Notes under the pieces: model-generated
The model's database searches: none
Seen by the model: the letters and a program-made list of their open reading frames with translations, nothing else
Told to the model about the DNA's origin: nothing
Position numbers and translations under genes: made by a program
Origin: G051132615 sp051132615
GTDB lineage: Bacteria > Pseudomonadota > Gammaproteobacteria > Burkholderiales > Neisseriaceae
Assembly: GCF_051132615.1 (NCBI RefSeq)
Contig: NZ_CP152375.1
Location: 1,240,001-1,304,000, forward strand
Direction: 5' to 3'
DNA: 64,000 nucleotides
Part shown: piece after piece, positions 35,338 to 45,029 of the stretch
Layout of the letters: each line of letters begins with the position of its first letter
Position numbering within the stretch: position 1 is the stretch's first letter

Positions 35338-37896
35338 ATGTCCGATAAAGCACAATACACACCAATGATGGCTCAATACATTTCAATCAAATCTGAACAT
35401 CAAGATAAATTGTTGTTCTACCGCATGGGCGATTTTTATGAGCTGTTTTTTGATGATGCTATTTTAGCTGCAAAACTGTTGGACATTAATTTAACCGCCC
35501 GTGGTACGGCCAATGGAGAGCCCATAAAAATGGCTGGGGTACCTTATCACGCAGCAGAACAGTATCTGGCTAAATTATTAAAAGCAGGGATGAGTGTTGC
35601 CATTTGTGAGCAAGTAGGTGTTGTAGGTGAATCAAAAGGGCCTGTCGAAAGAAAAGTTGTCAAAATCTTAACCCCTGGCACACTAACAGACACAGCGCTA
35701 TTAGAAGATAAACACACCAATCGGATTATGGCAATTTATGCTGATAAACACCAAATAGGTTTAGCCTATTTATCTTTAGAAAATGGTGATTTTAAAGCCT
35801 TACAAACAGGACGAAACAATCTGGCTCAAGAATTAACCCGTCTCACACCTGCAGAGATATTAATTGCTGACAATAATCAATATTTGCCTGAAATTCCTCA
35901 GCCCATTGTCACAACCCGTCTAAACAGTTGGCAATTTGACACAGACTCAAACTTTACCAGCTTAACTGAACACTTTGAAACAAAGGATTTATTAGCCTTT
36001 GGTTTAAATAAAGAAGAACATGCTCTAGCAATTAGCGCAGCAGGCGCTTTACTTAGTTACATCAAGAAAACCCAAAGTACCATTCCTGCTCATATTAATG
36101 GTTTGTCACTGGAACAAACCAGCCATTATATTTCCATGGATGCGGTCACTCGCAAAAACTTAGAACTGACACAAACCATTAATGGTAAAACTGCCCCCAC
36201 TTTATTTTCATTATTAGATGTCTGCGCCACTCATATGGGGAGTCGCTTATTGGCAAACTGGTTACATCACCCGCTACGCCAACATGAAGAATTGATCAAT
36301 AGACAAAAAGCCATTTCTATTCTACTCAATCAATACACGCCTATTTTAAATGCACTCAAACCCCTTGCAGATATAGAACGTATTTGTGCCAGAATTGCTT
36401 TATTTAATGCCAGACCCCGTGATTTGGCCACACTAAGGGATTCCTTATCTACTTTAACCCAATTACAACCACCTCAAAATCATACTGGCAGCCCCTTATT
36501 GTCAAGCTTATTTACCTACTTTCCTCAAGGTGAAACAATTGCTCATTTATTAACGCAAGCCATTTTGCCAGAACCGTCTATTGTTTTAAGAGAAGGAGGC
36601 GTGATCAATCATCACTTTAATGCTCAATTAGATGAGCTCAGAGCCATTCTTAATCATGATGATCAGTTTTTAGCAGATCTTGAGGCAAAAGAAAAACAAA
36701 CAACAGGCATCAGTACATTAAAAGTGGAGTTCAACCGAGTACATGGGTTTTATATAGAAGTCAGTAAAGCACAAAGTCATGATGTACCTGCTCACTATCA
36801 ACGCAGGCAAACCCTTAAAAATGCAGAACGCTTTATTACCCCAGAGCTTAAGGCATTTGAAGACAAAGCATTACAAGCACAAGAGTTGGCTTTGGCTTTG
36901 GAAAAACAGCTATTTGAAGAACTGTTACAATCATTACAACAATACTTACCCACTTTACAAACCATCGCTAAAGCAGCCGCTCAATTAGATGTTTTTTCAG
37001 CTTTAGCCGAACGTGCAACCACACTGAATTATTGTTGCCCTAACTTTGTTAACTACCCTGAAGTGTCCATTGAAGCAGGGCGCCATCCTGTTGTTGAGGC
37101 GCAAGTCACCCAATTCATCAACAATGATTGTTCTCTGAACAGTAAACGCAAAATGCTGCTGATTACTGGCCCCAATATGGGTGGCAAATCTACCTATATG
37201 CGCCAAACAGCCTTAATTGTTTTGATGGCACATATAGGCAGCTTTGTGCCAGCCCGAAATGTGACTATTGGCCCTATAGAACATATTTTTACACGTATAG
37301 GTGCCTCTGATGATTTGGCAGGAGGACGTTCAACATTTATGGTAGAGATGTCTGAAACGGCCCATATTTTACATCATGCGAATGAACACTCTTTGGTTTT
37401 AATGGATGAAATTGGGCGAGGAACATCTACTTATGATGGTCTTGCTTTAGCCCATGCTATTGCAAAATCACTGATTACAGTGAACAAAAGCTTTTGTCTT
37501 TTTGCCACCCATTATTTTGAACTGACTCAAATCCCTGAAATTTATCCAACTGCAGCCAATATTCACTTAGAAGCAATAGAGAAAGGTCAAAATATTGTCT
37601 TTTTGCATCATATTGAAGCAGGGCCTGCAAGCAAAAGCTATGGCATTGCGGTTGCCAAACTCGCTGGTGTTCCGAATAAAGTCATCAACGATGCCCGAAA
37701 AAATTTATTAAAACTCGAAGAGGCAAGTAGACCAGAAGAGCCACAATTCCATTTATTCGACGAAAAAGAAACAGAGTCTCTCCCCATAGAAACAGAAGAA
37801 AATTTGGTGTTAAATGAATTACACCAAATAAACCCCGATGAAATGACACCCAAAGAAGCACTCGATGCACTATACAAACTGAAGTCTCTATTTTAA
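35338..37896 (+). CDS. mutS: DNA mismatch repair protein MutS
   Basis: Recognises base mismatches and small loops and recruits MutL. It has 852 residues, full length. The mismatch-binding domain I has the Phe-X-Glu wedge in RMGDFYELFFDD; connector, core and clamp domains follow. The ABC-type ATPase shows Walker A GPNMGGKSTYMRQ (near 615), the signature loop FMVEMSE, Walker B LVLMDEIGRGTST and the helix-turn-helix C-terminus. It stands alone with its own promoter. Confidence 0.97.
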   Translation: MSDKAQYTPMMAQYISIKSEHQDKLLFYRMGDFYELFFDDAILAAKLLDINLTARGTANGEPIKMAGVPYHAAEQYLAKLLKAGMSVAICEQVGVVGESKGPVERKVVKILTPGTLTDTALLEDKHTNRIMAIYADKHQIGLAYLSLENGDFKALQTGRNNLAQELTRLTPAEILIADNNQYLPEIPQPIVTTRLNSWQFDTDSNFTSLTEHFETKDLLAFGLNKEEHALAISAAGALLSYIKKTQSTIPAHINGLSLEQTSHYISMDAVTRKNLELTQTINGKTAPTLFSLLDVCATHMGSRLLANWLHHPLRQHEELINRQKAISILLNQYTPILNALKPLADIERICARIALFNARPRDLATLRDSLSTLTQLQPPQNHTGSPLLSSLFTYFPQGETIAHLLTQAILPEPSIVLREGGVINHHFNAQLDELRAILNHDDQFLADLEAKEKQTTGISTLKVEFNRVHGFYIEVSKAQSHDVPAHYQRRQTLKNAERFITPELKAFEDKALQAQELALALEKQLFEELLQSLQQYLPTLQTIAKAAAQLDVFSALAERATTLNYCCPNFVNYPEVSIEAGRHPVVEAQVTQFINNDCSLNSKRKMLLITGPNMGGKSTYMRQTALIVLMAHIGSFVPARNVTIGPIEHIFTRIGASDDLAGGRSTFMVEMSETAHILHHANEHSLVLMDEIGRGTSTYDGLALAHAIAKSLITVNKSFCLFATHYFELTQIPEIYPTAANIHLEAIEKGQNIVFLHHIEAGPASKSYGIAVAKLAGVPNKVINDARKNLLKLEEASRPEEPQFHLFDEKETESLPIETEENLVLNELHQINPDEMTPKEALDALYKLKSLF

Positions 37897-38024
37897 TATC
37901 CCTGATGAGGGGAGAATAATTGTTGTCAATTGTTTTCTGAACAATTATAATCATCGTTCTTCATTTTTTAACCCAAATTTATTGTATTGATAAATTTTTT
38001 AAAACAAACAAAGAGATTTTAACC

Positions 38025-38420
38025 ATGAAAAAATTATTATCAGTTTCTGCTTTAGCGCTTGTATTGGCAGCTTGTGGTGGTGGCGCATCTTCTCAAGCAT
38101 GTACAGATCTTTTAAAAAACTATGATGATCTAGCTGCAAAAATGCCAGATAATGCGACTAAAGAACAAATCACTTCTGCTCGTGGTCAACTAGAAACTGC
38201 GCTAAAAAGCTTAAGTGGTAGCCAAGCTGAAGATTATTGTAAACAAGCTAATGCTGGTTTCGAACAATTAAAACAAGCTATGGATGCTATGGGTGGCGTT
38301 TCTGCTCCTGAAGCAATTGAAGAAGTTTCTGCTACTATCATTGAAGAAGCTCCTGCTGTTGCTTCTGAAGCAGCTCCTGCCGCGACTTCTGAAGAAGCTC
38401 CTGCTGCCAGCGCTGAATAA
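38025..38420 (+). CDS. DUF5339-type lipoprotein with Ala/Pro/Glu tail
   Basis: 131-residue lipoprotein. Signal peptide MKKLLSVSALALVLA, lipobox LAAC with Cys17, then a small helical domain with two Cys (ACTDLL and DYCKQA, which could form a disulfide) resembling the DUF5339 group found in Neisseriaceae and Pasteurellaceae. From about residue 95 there is an acidic Ala/Pro-rich tail (EEAPAVASEAAPAATSEEAP). Function unknown; no enzymatic motifs. Own terminator at 38434. Confidence 0.82.
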   Translation: MKKLLSVSALALVLAACGGGASSQACTDLLKNYDDLAAKMPDNATKEQITSARGQLETALKSLSGSQAEDYCKQANAGFEQLKQAMDAMGGVSAPEAIEEVSATIIEEAPAVASEAAPAATSEEAPAASAE

Positions 38421-38433
38421 TTTAAGTTTTCTT

Positions 38434-38469
38434 AAAAAAACAGCAACTTTAACCAGTTGCTGTTTTTTT
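38434..38469 (+). terminator. Terminator after the DUF5339-type lipoprotein
   Basis: Ten-bp stem AACAGCAACT/AGTTGCTGTT with a 6-nt loop, preceded by A and followed by T7. Confidence 0.85.
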
Positions 38470-38569
38470 ATATTCTCCTAAATCTTTACTTACTTTCCTA
38501 GACATCTGAAATCAAGTTACAATCACCAATCAGAAAACAACTACTCAGCGCCATACCAAAGAGCGTTTC

Positions 38570-39625
38570 ATGAATCGAAAAATCATACACATTGACATGG
38601 ACTGTTTTTACGCAGCCATAGAAATGCGTGAAAATCCCTCCTTACAAAACATACCGATGGCTGTCGGAGGGAAAGCAGAAAGAAGAGGGGTCCTGACCAC
38701 AGCAAACTATATTGCCAGACAATACGGCGTACACAGTGCAATGCCAACGGCAAAGGCTCTTCAATTATGCCCTACTCTAACGGTCATCCCTGGCCGTTTA
38801 CCATTTTACAAAGAGGTTTCATTAAAAATTCATCAGATTTTACAAAAATATACTCATATTATTGAACCGATATCATTAGATGAAGCTTATTTAGATGTCA
38901 GCGCATGCACTCAATTTAATGGATCAGCAACTTTAATTGCCAAAGATATTCGCAAGCAAATAGAGCAAAACCTCCAATTAACAGCGTCAGCTGGCATTGC
39001 CCCAATTAAATTTTTAGCAAAAATCGCCTCAGACATCAACAAACCCAATAATCAATATACCATTACACCAGAAGACATTCCGGCTTTTATTGCCACCTTA
39101 CCTTTATCCAAAATTCCAGGCGTAGGCAAAGTAACCGCAATGAAACTAGAAAAACTGGGGCTTTTTAATTGCACAGATGTACAACAATATGATCTACCTA
39201 AACTGATTCATCTTTTTGGTAAATTTGGCTATATCTTATATGAAAGATGTCATGGCCTAGACCCAAGAGAAGTCAACCATCATCGATTACGCAAATCAGT
39301 TGGTGTGGAAAAAACACTTATAAATGATATTTACTCATGGGAAGAATGCCTAAATATCATGCAGACACTCTACCCTGAACTAAAAGAACGCCTCATTAAA
39401 GTCAGCCCCAATTTATTGATCACCAAACAAGGGGTTAAATTTAAGTTTTCTAATTTTCAATCGACAACACAAGAACACAGTTGCCAACAATTGGACCAAG
39501 ATTATCTCTTACAAATAGCCAAAAATACTTGGGATACACGCAGACAAAATAGAGGCATCCGATTGGTTGGTTTGCATGTTACCCTACCGAACACTGAATC
39601 ACACAATCAGTTGTCTTTATTTTAA
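38570..39625 (+). CDS. dinB: DNA polymerase IV (Y family)
   Basis: Error-prone translesion polymerase. It has 351 residues. Catalytic acidic residues lie in IHIDMDCFYAAIE (N-terminus) and PISLDEAYLDV (near 102-112); the helix-hairpin-helix thumb has IPGVGKVTAMKLEKLG, and the little-finger domain follows. The C-terminus ends QLSLF, matching the QLxLF beta-clamp binding motif. I looked for a LexA-type box (CTG-N10-CAG) upstream and did not see one. Confidence 0.96.
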   Translation: MNRKIIHIDMDCFYAAIEMRENPSLQNIPMAVGGKAERRGVLTTANYIARQYGVHSAMPTAKALQLCPTLTVIPGRLPFYKEVSLKIHQILQKYTHIIEPISLDEAYLDVSACTQFNGSATLIAKDIRKQIEQNLQLTASAGIAPIKFLAKIASDINKPNNQYTITPEDIPAFIATLPLSKIPGVGKVTAMKLEKLGLFNCTDVQQYDLPKLIHLFGKFGYILYERCHGLDPREVNHHRLRKSVGVEKTLINDIYSWEECLNIMQTLYPELKERLIKVSPNLLITKQGVKFKFSNFQSTTQEHSCQQLDQDYLLQIAKNTWDTRRQNRGIRLVGLHVTLPNTESHNQLSLF

Positions 39626-39748
39626 ACCCTTTAATATAAAGCTATCTGGCTGTATCTTGAGAAAATCAATTATAGTTTGCCATACTCAATGATTCATTTT
39701 CCAAGTACAATAACGACTTCATTGTAAAGACTCAACTGGAGACTAACT

Positions 39749-41116
39749 GTGCAAGACACTCTCAACATTGTTATTTTAGCGGCAGGGAAAGGGACAAGAA
39801 TGTATTCTTCTTTACCAAAAGTGCTGCATAAAATCGCAGGACAATCTATGTTAAGCCGTGTCATTAATACCGCACAAAGTTTAACCCCTCAAAATATTAT
39901 TGTTGTTTATGGGCATGGAGCAGAACTTGTTCAAGCACAAATAAAACAAGAAGTCATTTGGGCAGAACAAAAAGAGCAACTTGGCACAGGCCATGCATTG
40001 AAAATGGCTCTACCTCACTTAAGTCAAGAGGGCAAAACGCTGGTTTTATATGGAGATGTCCCATTAATCGGCACGCAAACATTACAAACATTACTGACAT
40101 TAAGCCAAGATGGTATTGCTCTTTTAACAGATACATTGGCTAATCCAACGGGTTTAGGACGGATCATACGGGCAAATGATCAAATTTTGGGTATTGTCGA
40201 AGAAAAAGATGCCACAGAAGAACAGAAAAAGATTCAGGAAATCAACACAGGCATCATGGTGATCCCTAATCAACATATTGACGCTTGGCTAGGGCAACTG
40301 CAAAACAATAATGCTCAAAAAGAATTTTATTTAACTGATATCATTGCCTTGGCAACAAAAAATAATGTACCAGTATATGGTTTATCTGTACATCACAGTG
40401 ATGAAGCAACAGGAGTCAATAACAAACAGCAATTGGCCATGCTTGAGCGCTCATATCAAAAACAACAGGCACTTTATTTATTAGAAAAAGGCGTGACGCT
40501 TCTTGACGCCAATCGTTTTGACCTTCGAGGGACGCTCACACATGGTCAAGACGTGACCATTGATGTCAATGTTGTTTTTGAAGGAGAAAACAGCTTAGGG
40601 AACAATATCAGCATTGGTGCCAACTGTGTCTTAAAAAATGTCACAATTGCGGACAATGTTATTATTGAACCATTTAGCCACTTAGAAAACTGTATCATTA
40701 AGCAGCACAGCAAAGTAGGTCCTTTTGCTCGCTTACGTACAGGTACAGAACTTTCAGAAAATACCCATATTGGTAATTTTGTTGAAGTAAAAAATAGCCA
40801 AATTGGACAAAACAGTAAAGTAAACCATTTAAGCTATATTGGGGACACCTCTATTGGACAATCTACCAATATAGGCGCAGGAACCATTACCTGCAACTAT
40901 GATGGTGTAAACAAATTTAAAACAAAAATTGGCGATCATGTATTTGTTGGTTCAGGCACGATGCTTGTTGCACCCGTAACAGTAGAAAATGGCGCCACTA
41001 TTGGTGCAGGATCAGTAATCACCAAAATTTGCTTATCAGATAAACTCACTTTAGCACGTAGCCCACAAGTCACCATTGACTCTTGGCTGCGTCCTCAAAA
41101 AGCAACAAAGGAATAA
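39749..41116 (+). CDS. glmU: Bifunctional GlmU (GlcN-1-P acetyltransferase / GlcNAc-1-P uridyltransferase)
   Basis: Makes UDP-GlcNAc for peptidoglycan and LPS. 455 residues, GTG start with CTGGAG 7 nt upstream. The N-terminal pyrophosphorylase has ILAAGKGTRMYSSLPKVLHK. The C-terminal left-handed beta-helix has repeated hexapeptides (NVVFEGENSLGNNISIGANC and following) and the active-site region GAGTITCNYDGVNKFKT. Four nucleotides separate it from glmS, so one operon supplies the whole GlcN-6-P to UDP-GlcNAc section except GlmM. Confidence 0.96.
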   Translation: MQDTLNIVILAAGKGTRMYSSLPKVLHKIAGQSMLSRVINTAQSLTPQNIIVVYGHGAELVQAQIKQEVIWAEQKEQLGTGHALKMALPHLSQEGKTLVLYGDVPLIGTQTLQTLLTLSQDGIALLTDTLANPTGLGRIIRANDQILGIVEEKDATEEQKKIQEINTGIMVIPNQHIDAWLGQLQNNNAQKEFYLTDIIALATKNNVPVYGLSVHHSDEATGVNNKQQLAMLERSYQKQQALYLLEKGVTLLDANRFDLRGTLTHGQDVTIDVNVVFEGENSLGNNISIGANCVLKNVTIADNVIIEPFSHLENCIIKQHSKVGPFARLRTGTELSENTHIGNFVEVKNSQIGQNSKVNHLSYIGDTSIGQSTNIGAGTITCNYDGVNKFKTKIGDHVFVGSGTMLVAPVTVENGATIGAGSVITKICLSDKLTLARSPQVTIDSWLRPQKATKE

Positions 41117-41120
41117 ACAT

Positions 41121-42953
41121 ATGTGTGGAATTGTTGGTGCAGTCAGTACAAAAAATATTGTCCCTTTTTTAGTCGATGGCCTTAAACGACTGGAATACAG
41201 AGGCTATGACTCTTCTGGTATCGCCATATTAACCGAAGGAAAAATTGAACGAGCCAGAAGAGTTGGTCGTGTCTCACTGATGGAGGCGGTTGCTCAAGAG
41301 AAAAACCTACAGGGTTCATTAGGGATTGGGCATACTCGGTGGGCAACCCATGGCGGTGTTACCGAACAAAATGCCCATCCAATTATTTCTAACGAAACAA
41401 TTGCACTCATTCATAATGGTATTATTGAAAACCATGAAGAAGAACGCAATCGTTTAAAGGAACTAGGCTATACATTCGACTCTCAAACAGATACAGAAGT
41501 CATTGCCCACAGCATTCACCACCATTATAAACAACATGGTGATTTATTTTTGGCAACACAAGAGGCCATAAAAACCCTTAGGGGTGCTTTTGCCATTGCT
41601 GTTATGGCTTATGATCAACCCAATACCTTATGTGTTGCACGTATGGGTTGTCCTTTATTGATTGCATTAGGTGACAATGAAACATTTATTGCCTCAGATG
41701 TATCAGCCGTCATTGCTCAAACACGTAAAGTAGTGTTTTTAGAAGATGGTGATATTGCCAAGCTATCAACAAATGGTATTGATGTTTTATTGGATCGCAA
41801 TAATCAGCCTGTTGTACGCAAAGAACAAACATCCAATGTTTCTTTAGCATCACTGGAACTTGGCCCATATAATCACTATATGCAAAAAGAAATAGCAGAA
41901 CAACCTTTTGCCATTACCCAAACAATTGAAAATATCTTGCATACTGGTTTTGTGCCTGAACTATTTGGCGAAAATGCCCAAGAAATTTTTCAAAAAGTAG
42001 ACAGCATCAAAATTTTAGCCTGTGGCACCAGTTTTTATGCTGGGCTAACGGCACGTTATTGGATTGAACATTTAGCCAAACTGCCAACAGACGTAGAAAT
42101 TGCCAGCGAATACAGATACCGTGATGTCATTGCTAACCCAAACCAACTGATTATCACCATTTCCCAATCAGGGGAGACACTGGATACAATGGAGGCGTTA
42201 AAACATGCAAAATCGTTAGGACATCAATATACTCTGTCTATTTGCAATGTTGCTGAAAGTGCCCTACCTCGGGAAAGTGAATTGGTATTTTATACCCGTG
42301 CAGGTGCAGAAATTGGCGTTGCCTCAACAAAAGCTTTTAGTACCCAATTAGTTGCTTTATTTACCTTAGCCGCAACATTTGGGGTATTAAACAAGCACAT
42401 CAGTGCAGCAACAGCCGAACAATACTTAGATGAGCTGCGCCATTTACCTAATAGTGTGCAACATGCACTGAACCTAGAACCCCAAATAAAAAGTTGGGCA
42501 GAACAATTTACAGGTAAAGACCATGCCTTATTTTTAGGTCGCGGCATACATTACCCGATAGCTTTAGAAGGTGCACTCAAATTAAAAGAGATCAGCTATA
42601 TTCATGCAGAAGCCTACCCTGCTGGAGAATTAAAACATGGCCCACTGGCATTGGTGGATGAAAATATGCCGGTTGTGGTGATTGCGCCAAATGACAGCTT
42701 ATTGGAAAAAGTAAAATCCAATATGCAAGAAGTCCGTGCGCGAGGTGGTGAACTGTTTGTATTTGCTGACTTAGATAGCCATTTTAGTGAATCAGAAGGG
42801 GTACATGTGATCAGAACCCCACGCCATGTTGGCCTTTTATCACCTATAGTTCATGTTGTCCCTGTTCAAATTCTGGCCTACCACACTGCACTTGTTCGTG
42901 GTACAGATGTAGATAAACCACGAAATCTGGCTAAATCAGTGACAGTTGAATGA
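41121..42953 (+). CDS. glmS: Glutamine--fructose-6-phosphate aminotransferase
   Basis: Glucosamine-6-phosphate synthase. 610 residues. The start is fixed by MCGIVGAV, because the N-terminal nucleophile Cys must be residue 2 and the initiator Met removed. The glutaminase domain shows GHTRWATHG and HNGIIENHEE. Two SIS sugar-isomerase domains follow, with CGTSFYAG and ISQSGETLDTMEAL, and the C-terminal DKPRNLAKSVTVE is invariant. The intergenic region to glmU is only 4 nt, so there is no room for a glmS ribozyme. Confidence 0.97.
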   Translation: MCGIVGAVSTKNIVPFLVDGLKRLEYRGYDSSGIAILTEGKIERARRVGRVSLMEAVAQEKNLQGSLGIGHTRWATHGGVTEQNAHPIISNETIALIHNGIIENHEEERNRLKELGYTFDSQTDTEVIAHSIHHHYKQHGDLFLATQEAIKTLRGAFAIAVMAYDQPNTLCVARMGCPLLIALGDNETFIASDVSAVIAQTRKVVFLEDGDIAKLSTNGIDVLLDRNNQPVVRKEQTSNVSLASLELGPYNHYMQKEIAEQPFAITQTIENILHTGFVPELFGENAQEIFQKVDSIKILACGTSFYAGLTARYWIEHLAKLPTDVEIASEYRYRDVIANPNQLIITISQSGETLDTMEALKHAKSLGHQYTLSICNVAESALPRESELVFYTRAGAEIGVASTKAFSTQLVALFTLAATFGVLNKHISAATAEQYLDELRHLPNSVQHALNLEPQIKSWAEQFTGKDHALFLGRGIHYPIALEGALKLKEISYIHAEAYPAGELKHGPLALVDENMPVVVIAPNDSLLEKVKSNMQEVRARGGELFVFADLDSHFSESEGVHVIRTPRHVGLLSPIVHVVPVQILAYHTALVRGTDVDKPRNLAKSVTVE

Positions 42954-42969
42954 TTGAAAGCTTGTTTCA

Positions 42970-43000
42970 AAAAAAGCTGCTTAAATTAAGCAGCTTTTTT
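42970..43000. terminator. Terminator between glmS and alaA
   Basis: Near-perfect palindrome: AAAAAAGCTGCTTAA and TTAAGCAGCTTTTTT around a single central A, ending in six T. Works for both convergent genes. Confidence 0.85.
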
Positions 43001-43001
43001 A

Positions 43002-44216
43002 TTACTGACGATAACCCGATAAAAACTGAGCGAATCGATTAATCGCCATTTCCAACTCATCCTCATATGGTAAAGTAACAATACGAACATGATCATGATT
43101 TGGCCAGTTAAATCCTGTTCCTTGAACCAACAGTACTTTTTGTTGCAATAAAAAATCCAGTACCATTTTTTGATCATCATGAATATTAAAACGATTAATA
43201 TCAATTTTAGGGAACAAATACAAAGCACCTCGAGGTTTGACACAAGACACACCCGGTATTTGATTGAGCATCTCCCACGCTTTATGGCTTTGTTCGTATA
43301 AACGACCACCTGGTTGCGTAAACTCTTTAATACTTTGATAGCCACCAATAGCTGTTTGAATGGCATGTTGCATAGGTACATTGGCACATAAGCGCATGGA
43401 GGCGAGCATTTCTAAACCTTCAATATATCCTTTGGCATGTTGTTTTGGCCCATTTAACACCATCCAGCCTTGTCTAAATCCAGCAACACGATAGGTTTTA
43501 GATAAACCATTAAAGGTTACGGTCAATACATCAGGCGCTAATTGAGCAATAGAATAATGCACCGCATCGTCATATAATATTTTTTCATAAATTTCATCTG
43601 CAAAAATAATCAGATTATGCTCACGTGCAATTTGTACAATATCCAAAAGCAATTGTTTACTGTAAACCGCGCCAGTAGGGTTATTAGGGTTGATTACCAC
43701 AATACCTTTGGTATTTGGGGTAATTTTACTGCGAATATCCTCTATATCTGGAAACCAGTCAGAGGACTCATCACACATATAATGAACAGCAGTGCCGCCA
43801 GACAAAGAAACAGCCGCTGTCCATAAAGGGTAATCTGGCGCAGGAATCAAAATTTCATCCCCTGAATCCAGCAAAGCTTGCATAGACTGAACAATCAATT
43901 CGGACACACCATTACCAATATAAATATCCTCAACGGTAACATCACGCATCCCCTTGGCTTGATAATATTGCATAATCGCTTTACGGGCTGAAAATAAACC
44001 TTTTGAGTCACAATAACCTTGAGATGTAGGCAGATTTTTAATTACATCAACCAAAATTTCGTCAGGTGCTTCAAAACCAAATGGCGCTGGATTGCCAATA
44101 TTCAATTTTAAGATTTTATGACCTTCTTCTTCTAAACGCTTGGCCTCTTTTGAAACGGGCCCACGAATATCATAACAAACATGTTCCAGCTTAGCTGACT
44201 TATCAATGGGAGACAT
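43002..44216 (-). CDS. alaA: Alanine-synthesising aminotransferase AlaA type
   Basis: Fold-type I PLP aminotransferase of the AlaA/YfbQ group (glutamate-pyruvate transaminase). 404 residues from MSPIDKSAKL. Signatures: LNIGNPAPFGFEAPDEI, INPNNPTGAVYSKQLL, the Asp and Tyr in FADEIYEKILYDD, the PLP Lys in NGLSKTYRVAGFRQGWM and the substrate Arg in HVRIVTLP. Nine extra in-frame codons upstream are unsupported. Monocistronic. Confidence 0.93.
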   Translation of the reverse strand: MSPIDKSAKLEHVCYDIRGPVSKEAKRLEEEGHKILKLNIGNPAPFGFEAPDEILVDVIKNLPTSQGYCDSKGLFSARKAIMQYYQAKGMRDVTVEDIYIGNGVSELIVQSMQALLDSGDEILIPAPDYPLWTAAVSLSGGTAVHYMCDESSDWFPDIEDIRSKITPNTKGIVVINPNNPTGAVYSKQLLLDIVQIAREHNLIIFADEIYEKILYDDAVHYSIAQLAPDVLTVTFNGLSKTYRVAGFRQGWMVLNGPKQHAKGYIEGLEMLASMRLCANVPMQHAIQTAIGGYQSIKEFTQPGGRLYEQSHKAWEMLNQIPGVSCVKPRGALYLFPKIDINRFNIHDDQKMVLDFLLQQKVLLVQGTGFNWPNHDHVRIVTLPYEDELEMAINRFAQFLSGYRQ

Positions 44217-44699
44217 TACTTTACCTTCTAAATAAATACACAAATAAAGTGTTTAATCTACTACGATTTAATTGGTTTTAAAAGAGAGGAAACCATTTAA
44301 AACAATAAACTGATCGAAATTTGTCACCACTACCGCATTTTTACCAAGAACACTATTTGTGCTTTATTGCAAAAATAGTCAAATTAAGTGCTCATTTTCT
44401 CCCTAAAAAAGCCAAAAAACATTTCGGTCTAAAAAATAATTTATCTGAGGTAATGACACAATAAGAATGGCTTATTTTTTATTATTATCCCATATCCATC
44501 AGCATCCCGAACGATTAAAAAATTCAATAATCATACCTTAACCAAAAACAGTTATTAAAAAATTTAACAAATATAATCACTATACTCATTTTTTTATTTA
44601 CTTTTTAATTTATATTTGCTACGTTTACTCACACAAACCAACAGTCAAGATTGGTTAATAATGATTCAAAAAAATAAAACCTGACAAAGGAGAATTGTC
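44217..44699. other. Divergent regulatory region between alaA and yjcH-actP
   Basis: No gene recognised. Contains an imperfect dyad at 44352-44379 (ACTATTT...AAATAGT with inner GC/GC pairing) that could be an operator, and several A/T-only stretches. The yjcH gene has a GGAGAA ribosome-binding site at 44690, but I could not assign a convincing promoter. Confidence 0.45.
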
Positions 44700-45029
44700 A
44701 TGCAACATCAAGAGCAATTAAATCAACAATTAGTTGAAAAAATTGAACACAGCGCAAAATTCAAAATGCTGGTCGAAAAAAAAACCAAGTTAGGATTAGG
44801 CCTAACACTGATTATGCTTGTTGTCTATTATGGGTTTATCTTGTTGTTAGCCTTTGCCCCAGATTTTGTTGGTACACCTCTGGCAGCAGGAAAAGCAACA
44901 ACCTATGGTATCCCCATGGGGGCAGTTATCATTGTATTGTCTTTTATATTGACTGGTATCTATGTACGCAAAGCCAATACCGAGTTTGACAGACTGAATC
45001 AAGAAATCATTGAGGAGGCGTCAAAATGA
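44700..45029 (+). CDS. yjcH: DUF485 membrane protein YjcH
   Basis: 109-residue inner-membrane protein with two membrane segments (about 31-52 and 73-96) and charged ends. DUF485 proteins are encoded directly before ActP-type acetate permeases and are thought to assist them, though the role is not established. The last codon overlaps the actP start (ATGA), so the two are translationally coupled. The acetyl-CoA synthetase gene that often precedes this pair is absent here. Confidence 0.9.
   Translation: MQHQEQLNQQLVEKIEHSAKFKMLVEKKTKLGLGLTLIMLVVYYGFILLLAFAPDFVGTPLAAGKATTYGIPMGAVIIVLSFILTGIYVRKANTEFDRLNQEIIEEASK

Noticed and set aside
38470..38570. LexA-type SOS box before dinB
   Set aside because: No CTG-N10-CAG pattern and no copy of the 47.28-kb dyad. 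A GTTACAAT at 38514 matches part of one arm only and is expected by chance.
41117..41120. glmS ribozyme or riboswitch
   Set aside because: Only four bases lie between glmU and glmS, so no leader RNA fits.
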